Source of the DNA: Phragmites australis
Taxonomy: Eukaryota; Streptophyta; Magnoliopsida; Poales; Poaceae
Assembly (NCBI RefSeq): GCF_958298935.1
Contig: NC_084936.1
Location: 3,045,501 to 3,109,500, forward strand
DNA: 64,000 nucleotides
Direction of reading: 5' to 3'
A program made the position numbers and the translations under genes. The notes below the pieces were generated by a model, which had not been told where the DNA came from, did not search any database, and worked only from the letters and a program-made list of their open reading frames with translations. Of the stretch, positions 56,410-64,000 are shown one piece after another. How positions within the stretch are numbered: position 1 is the stretch's first letter; each line of letters starts with the position of its first letter.

Positions 56410-56788
56410 AAGTTAAATGATAACGATAGAAGCCCTTTGCATTAAACAACGAGGTCACATTTGGAAGGCACAAAATCCATGGAAATTGCATAGAAATCAC
56501 ATCACTTCCCTTTTGCTAGGGTGATCAACCGTTGACTATATACATGTTGAATTTTACACCCGGTCAAAACTGAAACATCACACGCACACATAATCTCACT
56601 ACAAGCTGCAAAGTCACGGGAAGGTGCATCTACATTATCATGCATTGTACACATGCAGGTGGCGTACGTACATCGACGCGTGGAGCACGTCTAGAGAGTG
56701 ACAGTGTCCTAGTCCTACGTTCGCAGTGTACCAACCATCCTGATGGATACTGATATTCTGGATAGGATTCTGATGGATCCAAATTAAT
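56410..56788. other. No recognisable gene
   Basis: Intergenic sequence with no domain-bearing frame or clear repeat. Confidence 0.3.
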
Positions 56789-57245
56789 ATATCTTATTAG
56801 TGAATCCTCAACTCAAGATTAAGTGACAGTCGTCTTGTGTTGTCTGGTCAGTACCTCCGGCCGTGTTCGAACGTTAAGATTAGAAAATCGTTATAGTGTT
56901 AAAGGAAATAAAATTTTTTAAGAGAATATTATGTTAAAATTAAGGAAAATCAGTCAGGAATCAGGTGGAAGCTAGTTTTTTCGGTTTTCACCTCGCTATA
57001 TAAAATGAAAAGTGATTCCCGTACAGAATCACTCCCCGACCAACTTATTTGGCAGCGTTGAGAGCGATTCCAGCGTGGAATCAGCTCCCAGAGTTCTACC
57101 AAACGAGGCCTTAAGATATCTTATTAGTGAATCCTCAACTCAAGATTAAGTGATAGTCGTCTTGTGTTGTCTGGTCAGTACCTCTAGCTACGTTCGAACG
57201 TTAAGATCAGAAAACCGTTAGAGCGTTAAAGAAAACGAAAATTTC
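56789..57245 (+). repeat. Direct repeat pair enclosing a small TIR element
   Basis: About 130 bp starting ATATCTTATTAGTGAATCC occurs at 56789-56925 and again at 57116-57245, including GTTCGAACGTTAAGAT. Between and overlapping the first copy, a segment at 56859-57110 has inverted ends, GGCCGTGTTCG and GGCCTCGTTTGG read inward. The second end resembles the GGCCTTGTTT-type ends of grass MITEs. Confidence 0.7.
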
Positions 57246-57249
57246 TTCG

Positions 57250-58078
57250 TAAAGAAATTTTAGGTTGTGAAAGAAATTTATTGGTATGGTCTAAAGAACT
57301 AGCCACAATCAGCGACATTGTGGCATTAGCTTAAAAAAATTGGGATGGAAAGTTTTTTTATTATATGGAAAACGCACACACGTAACTATGCACACACGTT
57401 GCACTCACACAACGAGTACGCCCTCCATTACACGCCTACAAGGTTTTAATGCGGAAAGCACCCGAAATATGCATAAAAGTTGGGGGAAAGAAAGGTAGAG
57501 CATCCACCTGCAGGAAGGATTGATGGAGTTGCTAATATTTCGGCCATAGAAGCACACTTGATTGCTTTTGTCTGGCTGCTGTCTGATTATCCACTCCAGC
57601 AGTGAGAGTTTATTAGCGTGGTGGTACATATCTTACTCCCTCCTTTCCATTATACAAGACACTATTTTTCAACACCATCCTACTAAAAAAAATGCAATTA
57701 CACAAAAAAAAAATCGTTGGCTAGATGCACCCTTGATTTTCGTGGGGGGGGGGGGGGCTATGTGATAAAGCAGATAGAGTGAATATGTCACAAAAACTTG
57801 AAACTATAGAAAAGTAGTTTCAGTATATGAAAAGGGGACTTATTGCTTGTTTCCCTGTAAAGAAGTCGTCACTTCCTTGTCACGTACGACATATTCTAGA
57901 CCACACCTTTTTTAACTGGAAGTAATGGTCGACACACCATGGAGTCACTAACACTCCATTAATAAGAAAAGCAAGATTAGCCCATTGGTTAGTGAACCCA
58001 ATAATAGACAGACACTCTACTACTTTCCTACTCCTACTGCACAAGGAATCTCACAGGAATATCTCGTGTGATGCTCGT
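57250..58078. other. No gene; Stowaway-like start near 57638
   Basis: TACTCCCTCCTTTCCATTAT at 57637 looks like the 5' end of a Stowaway-type MITE, but no partner end was found. A 14-base G run sits at 57744-57757. Confidence 0.35.
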
Positions 58079-58330
58079 CTGTTGATAACATGATATGCAT
58101 ATCGAAATTGTTTCGACAAAATTACCTGAACTGAAAATTTTTGTTTCAGAAAAAGTAAGGGTTTTGGAAAGATGGAATTTGGCCAGAGAGCATTGTATTG
58201 CTCATCTCATCTGCTGATAATATGATATGCATATCGATATTTTTTTCGACGAAATTACCTGAACTGGAGCTCTCTCTTGGAACAGTGTTGGGAAGATGAA
58301 ATTTAGCCAGAGAGCAATGAGTGCTTGCTA
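58079..58330 (+). repeat. Tandem duplication, 132-bp unit, two copies
   Basis: Unit starts at 58079 and 58211. Both contain GATATGCATATCGA, AAATTACCTGAACTG and GCCAGAGAGCA in the same order, with scattered differences. No coding content is recognised. Confidence 0.85.
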
Positions 58331-59247
58331 GATGGATGTGTACCTGGAAATTGAATTTTGTGGCGCCACAAAGGGGGACAAGGACAGACAAGTAGAGAGG
58401 CTCTTGCCATAGGGGAGTGGCCATCCAATCCATTTTTATTGGATGCCCGCAGTCTCATGGTATGAGTATATGCTTACGAACTGCAGTAAATGTTTGCTAA
58501 TTTTGAGCTAGCATAAGTGGCGTACGTGGCCTTTTATTTCTAAAGATGTTGGACCTGGACCATCTTCGTGTGCATTGGTGGAGCTTGGATTCAAATTTAA
58601 AAGGTAGATGAAGCTAAATGAACTTTAACTGAATCATATGAGACCGAATCAATGAAATATGAGAGATTAGACTTGAAATACACTACAAATATATAAAATT
58701 TGTTAAATTAAAAAAATACACTGTAAAATATATAAAATTTGTTAGACTAGAGGGCCATGCCTCCTTGGCTACAACTATTCTCTGCTCCTATTCGTGTGGA
58801 ATGCATGTTGTCTGTTGGTGACCTGTATTGATTGTTGCCAGTTCTCCATGTCAGTCGTAACAACTATTGCATAGTTTGCAGGCCAAATCAATGAATGCAT
58901 GAGGATTGTTTTTTCCTTTGATGCAGTGAACAAGACACATTCAGGAAACTGAAACAAAGAAAAAGAAGGGAAAATGTGCAATGTGTCCCCAAGTCAACAG
59001 AGAACCGTAGAACAGAGAACAATTGAAGAAGAAGAAATGGGTCGGTCAGTCTCAGTAAGAAACTGCAGAGGACATGAGCCTGCAAGTGGGGTCCGAGTGG
59101 TAAAAGCCTGCAACTAGCCCATGAAAAATCCAGAGTTTGCAGGCACTAGTTGCCTGGAACAGCTGATCTGCTTGGTGCCATCGTTGTCGTCAACTAGTCA
59201 CCTGTTCACCATTAAGCGCCGCCTTTTGACAACACAAGATGCAGTAA
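58331..59247. other. No recognisable gene
   Basis: Short frames at 58775-59085 have no domain. A small duplication of a TATAAAATTTGTTA word occurs near 58693 and 58731. Confidence 0.35.
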
Positions 59248-59581
59248 GAGCATCTCTAACTAAGTCCTCTTCTCACTTCCTATCCTATATTTGAGGAAAA
59301 AACGATGAAAATCGATCTCCAACCGACCCTCATTATTTAAAGAGCCCTCAAATCTCCTCTCTCACCCCCTACATCTAGGGGCTCCTCATTCAACCCCTCA
59401 TTTGGGAGAGAGGGGAGAGAGAGTTACCAAGTATTAATAAAATAGAGGTGATTCGAATATAGAGGATCAAATATGAGGGGTCGGTTGGAACGCGTTGAGA
59501 AATAGAGAATGAAATCTGGATGAGGAATCTCTAAATAAGATAAATAAAAAATTAAATATAAGTAATCGATTAGAGATGCTC
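59248..59581. mobile_element. Tourist-type MITE, 334 bp
   Basis: Ends GAGCATCTCTAACTAAG and, read inward from the right, GAGCATCTCTAATCGATT, with TAA on both sides (59245-59247, 59582-59584). Same terminus type as the PIF-like elements at 22159 and 24409. No coding content. Confidence 0.85.
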
Positions 59582-59839
59582 TAAGAGTGTATGCAAATGC
59601 AGCAAGTGAAAGTGAGTATAGCACCAGACATCTCAGTTCAGCAATGCTATGAGTTAGCATTGGAACAAATGGAACAGTGCAGCGCCACTTAAGGCGGTTG
59701 GTAGATGAACAGCTATAGAGCTCAACAGAAATGACCAGCATTCATGGTTCATTTCCAGACGAACAACCGTACCTTCGCGCATATAATAATATTACTGTTT
59801 ATACGAAATAGTTGTATGTCATCGGGATCTCTCAGTTTT

Positions 59840-60410
59840 ACTATTTATCATCGGCAAAGTTTGATTTTGCTCTATACCAGTGAAATACTAATTTTTTTCA
59901 CTTCATACCATCGCAGTTACATGATGTTTATTTTTTTCTCCGTTTGGTTATATGAAAAGTTCATTGTACCCTATTTTGTTAGTTTGTGGTACCAATTTTT
60001 TGGGACTGTAGCGTATGTTGTTTATGATAAGTGAAAAAAATTCATACATGGAACCGTGGTATTATTTTCAGTCCGTAATTTTGTGCTACAGTGCTATAAC
60101 ATTATAATTTCCACACTACAGTACCAATATATATATATTTCCCATGCTACAGTTGCACAAAAAATATATTTTGTTGTACCGTAGTGCGATTGGGTATTAT
60201 TTTTTATTTTTTGTTAAACTACGTATTATTTTTTAAATATTAGTATACAATAATATTTTTTTAAATAATTCCTTTGATTTGATCCGAGGGCGATACGATT
60301 ATTTTTAGAATGTCTGACATACTAAATTACGGTAATATCATGGCAATGGCATAAAGTAGAAGTTTTGATTTACCAATGGTACACAGTAAAAACGAACTTT
60401 GTCGATAGCA
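59840..60410. mobile_element. Inverted-repeat element of about 570 bp
   Basis: About 40 bp at the left (ATCGGCAAAGTTTGATTTTG and onward through TATACCAGTG) is repeated, reversed and diverged, at the right end near 60370-60405 (GTACACAG, AACGAACTTTGTCGAT). The superfamily is not assigned. The interior is AT-rich without a frame. Confidence 0.5.
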
Positions 60411-60719
60411 AATCATGAATTGATGGCATACAATCAATTTATTCTAAGAAATAAGAAGGTAGAAATCTTCAAAATTGTGGTTTCTTTGGACTTGGAAGAC
60501 TGGAAGAAAGTGCACTAGGCAAGGTGGCTACATATATTCACAGTAATAATGTTACAACAAGTAAATAACTAAGGTCACTACTTTACAGCCTTACAGGTGG
60601 TGTAGAAACATGATCAAACCTGCAAGAAACTAGAACTACTTTACAATAAATACAACATGCAAATGCAATTCTGCACCCATTAAACTGCGCTCCAAGGAGA
60701 TTGTGCATGATCATTGAAG

Positions 60720-62274
60720 CATTTAGATTCCTAATTTATATTTTAGTAATTAATAATAATAAGAAATTTATGGACTAATATATTTATTTGAGTTATGAAA
60801 AGTTTAGTCACAAAGATATTATGAAACTAGAAGAAGCATGTGTGAAAAATATGAAAATGGCTAGCTCAAGATAAAGTTATAATTGTAGAGCATTTTTTTT
60901 TCTGGTCAAAGAAAATTTGAGAAGAAAATTAACCAGATTAATAGGATAAGTGCTGTACTATTAAGAGAGGTCGATGTGAGTTTACTTGAGATATCTATTA
61001 TCCCACAATTGCTCAAACTTGCATTTTATATAGAGTGTAAAATTTAGTTTGAGAGAAACCAAAGAAAGACGAGCTTTGTTGTGTTTCTGAGTTGTGACGG
61101 TTTGACTGCCAGAACGGCCAGTCTGATCGCTGTATAGCAAAGGCTGTTCTATTTAAGTTTCAAGTGTTGCGGTCTGACCGTTGTATAACCATGTTTGAGA
61201 TATGTTCAAACCTCAATCCTGGTCTGACCATGGTGCGGTTCGGTCTGACCGTCAAGGAACAGAGGGGTTCAGACCCTCTACTCTAGCTGGCGATCTGACC
61301 ACCGGGCATGGCCGGTCTGACTGTCCGAGAACAGAGAGTTTTGGTACTCTGTTCCCTGCTCACAGTCTAAAGAGAGGGTTGGTTGTCTGACTGTCAGCCT
61401 ATGTCAGAAGTCATCATCACGACTTTATAGTCGTTGAATGGTCGGCGATCTGACCGCTAGTTGACATGCGGTCTAACCGCTAGTGCCGTAGAGGTGTCAA
61501 ATCAACAGAAACAGTTATATTTTAGAGTGTGGCCTATATATAGTCACTTTGTTGGTTCAAGTGAGGTATGTAGCACTTAAATATAATACATTTGAGCTCT
61601 TGCTGTCCTTCTCTTCATTTCTTAGCTTAGTGGTTGCATACTTAAAAGTGTGAGAGCATCTAATGCATAACTTTGAAGAGTTTGAGCATTGAGCCACTAG
61701 TGATCCTTCAAGCAAGCATCATCGACTTGTTACTCTCGGAGGTTGCCACCTCCCAGACGGCTTGGAGGTTGTTACGCTGTTGAGCGCTTCAAAGAAGATT
61801 GTGAATGAGCCACGACGATGATTGTGAGAGGCTTTAAGCACACATTGTCGGAGTGGCAAAGTGCTACTCTAGTGGAATCGAAGTAGTGAGTAGTCCATTA
61901 CTCTATTCCGGCTTAAGATCAAGTTGCTCGGTGTGAGCCCTTTCTCCGTGCGAGAATTGGATACTTGATAGAGAAACAGTTATGGGTGATCGGCAAATAC
62001 CAATACCATGGGATAAACTTCGAGTGTCATCCCTTAAGCTATTTACTTTATTGTTGAGCTATTTACTTTCATGCAATTTACCTTATGCAATTTATCTTTT
62101 TAGAATATAAATTATTACATGTCACCCTAGAATTACAAATCTTGACATAGCGTTTAGTTGTTTCTTATTATTCTTGTGATCTTTAGTTTGTTTCCGCAAA
62201 TTTTCTTGATCGCTTAGCAATTAGTTTTAAAACTGCCTATTTATCCCTCTCTGGTTGGTATCTTAGATCCTACA
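60720..62274 (+). mobile_element. 5' LTR region of a Ty1/copia element (left edge uncertain)
   Basis: The right edge is set by CCTACA followed after two bases by a primer-binding site. The region carries a TATA-like CCTATATATAG near 61549-61560 and about ten copies or near-copies of GGTCTGACCG between 61090 and 61480. The left edge could not be found because the second LTR is outside the window. Confidence 0.6.
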
Positions 62275-62276
62275 TG

Positions 62277-62289
62277 TGGTATCAGAGTC
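62277..62289 (+). other. Primer-binding site (initiator methionine tRNA)
   Basis: TGGTATCAGAGTC is complementary to the 3' end of plant initiator tRNA-Met, the usual primer for Ty1/copia elements. It lies two bases after the LTR end. Confidence 0.88.
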
Positions 62290-62334
62290 TAGGACTCCTT
62301 TTTATAGCAGATTTAACCATCCTGGAGTAGAATT

Positions 62335-64000
62335 ATGGCTAGTGATGCTCATGTCAATGTGGGGAAGCCTTCGTTTTTTGAGGTGTCAAACTATGCCTAT
62401 TGAAAGGATAGAATAACTGTTTATCTTAAGGCTATGGATGGTAAGTTATAGGATATAGTGGATAAAGATTATATAATTTTTGATACTACTAATCTTACCG
62501 CTGAAGGTAGGGATAATGCTCTTGCAAATGCTCAAGTTATGAATATTTTTTATGATGCTTTAGATCTTAATGAGTTTAATCGCATTTGCAAACTTAAGAC
62601 CGCTCATAAGAATTGGAAAAGGCTCAAAGAAATTCATGAAGGCAATAACCATAGTTAAGAATGCAAAACTTTTTGTTTACAAAGGGAAACTTGAGAAATT
62701 TACTATGTTACCTAACGAAAGCATTGAAGAAATATTCAATCGTTTAAACACCACAATAAATGAGCTCAATGGGTTTGGTATGGATGCTTCCGATATTGAT
62801 TTCTCTCATAAATTTCTTAGAGCTTTGCCTAACAAATATGACATTATTATAACTTTGCTTGTGAGGTCAAATTTGAAGGATACAACTCCAATGCAAATTT
62901 AAAGTGAAATTCTCACTCATGATATTTTCAAGAAGTCACAAGATCCTCATGATGATACTACCGATGCTAAGAAGAAAATATTACATTCAAGGCTCAATTA
63001 TCAAGAAACAAAGATGATCATGAAGAAAATGATAATGAAGATGAAGATGATGAAGAAATGACTCTTTTTGTGAGAAGATTCAAGAAATTCATAAAGAATA
63101 AGATATATCAAGGTGGATATAGCAAGAAGGGATAATCTTCCAAAGGGAATCCCTTAGAAAAAAGACGATGCTTTGAATGTAGCGAAAAGAGACACATTTC
63201 CACAAATTGCAAGAACAAGAAAGAAAAATATACCAAGAAGAAGGAGGAGAGTGATGGCAAGAAGTTATTCAATAAATATTACAAGAAGAAGAAAGATTGT
63301 TAAGCATGCTATGTTGAGTGGGATTCAGATGCAAACACAAACTCTGACTCCGATGATGAGAAGCTATTTTAAAAGAGTCTTACCGGTGTAGCCATCAAGG
63401 AGGCACATTCACTCTTCTTCACACCTTATTGTCTCATGGCAAAAGGAGACTATAAGGTGAATTACAAGTCCAGTGGGAGACATTGGATGCTAGATAGTGG
63501 ATGCACTCAACACATGATCGAAAATCAAAGGATGTTCACTTCTATGAGCAATAATGGATCAGAATACGATAAAATCATATTTGAAGATAATAGCAAAGGA
63601 AAGGTAAAAGAATTAGGTAAAATTACTATCTCAAATTATTTGTCTATCTCAAATGTCTTACTAGTTGAATTTCTAAATTTCAATTTATTATCCATTGTTC
63701 AATTATGTAATCTTGATCTTTCATGCACTTTTTCTCTAAATGATATGATAATATCTAGTATGAAGGATAATAGTGTAGTTTTCAAAGGTTTTATATATGG
63801 TAATCTTTATCTAGTTGATTTCTTTTCTAATAATGCAAGCTTAAGCACATGTTTGTTTACAAATTTATCAAAAGGTTGGCTTTTGCATAGAAAGCTTGGC
63901 CATGTTGGTATGAATCAACTAAATTGTTTGTTAAAGTATGATCTAGTTATATGGTTGAAGTATGTGAAATTTGAGAAGAATAAGCTATTTAGCGCTTGTC
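62335..64000 (+). mobile_element. Ty1/copia gag-protease-integrase start, decayed, runs off the edge
   Basis: From an ATG at 62335 the frame follows a copia gag (UBN2-type) with FEVSNYAYW-like start. Stops are seen at 62401 and 62449. Later pieces in shifted frames include LEKFTMLPNESIEEIFNRLN, a zinc knuckle with CFECSEKRHISTNC (about 63168-63210), a protease active-site block WMLDSGCTQHM (about 63484-63516), and the pre-integrase motif HRKLGHVGMNQL (about 63886-63921). Several stops and frameshifts show it is non-functional. The remaining integrase and reverse transcriptase lie beyond the window. Confidence 0.9.

Overview
The window is nuclear DNA of a grass (Poaceae). It has GT-AG introns, GC-rich single-exon or few-exon genes beside AT-rich intergenic DNA, and dense, nested plant transposons (hAT, CACTA, PIF/Tourist-type MITEs, LINEs, a tRNA-derived SINE, Ty1/copia). 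The species cannot be fixed from sequence alone. Nothing bacterial (operon, CRISPR, phage) is present.

Left part, 1-25.5 kb: an accessory, transposon-rich block. It holds two copies of an F-box/PP2-type gene, one intact (9885-12590) and one dead (1020-6990). The dead copy contains a poly(A) retroposon, which in turn contains an apparently intact hAT transposon (1139-5305, perfect 8-bp target duplication, 862-residue transposase readable across three exons). Beside each F-box gene lies a copy of a small secreted cysteine-rich protein gene, intact at 8218-8615 and broken at 18118-21483, with a further exon fragment at 22748-22840. An F-box plus cysteine-rich unit therefore seems to have been duplicated and then shot through with a SINE, a MULE-like inverted-repeat element, a CACTA element, three LINE fragments and a minisatellite. 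A PIF-like element at 24409-25547 carries a decayed host gene fragment, and a pectinesterase fragment lies at 23.5 kb.

Middle part, 26.5-44.5 kb: ordinary low-copy genes. These are a CYP89A-type cytochrome P450 (26507-28027, minus), a BORCS8/MEF2BNB-like gene (28867-30815, minus) with frame problems in its last exon and a LINE inserted just 5' of its start codon, an EDR2 C-terminal-domain (DUF1336) gene (34784-35713, minus, with a probable 5' leader exon near 37 kb), and a sphingoid long-chain-base kinase gene copy (39977-43558, plus). The kinase copy has several lesions, and its last exon is tandemly triplicated with a fourth decayed copy 2 kb downstream.

Right part, 47-64 kb: a complete ten-exon TMEM120/TMPIT-like membrane protein gene (49313-53241, minus), then repeat-rich DNA with a captured gene fragment at 55.7 kb, several MITE-like elements, and the 5' half of a decayed Ty1/copia retrotransposon running off the right edge.

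I see no convincing new multi-gene system. The most unusual items are the triplicated last exon of the kinase copy, the young intact hAT inside two older layers, the duplicated promoter of the cysteine-rich gene with its F-box neighbour, and the PIF-like element carrying a gene fragment whose only stops are three TAG codons.
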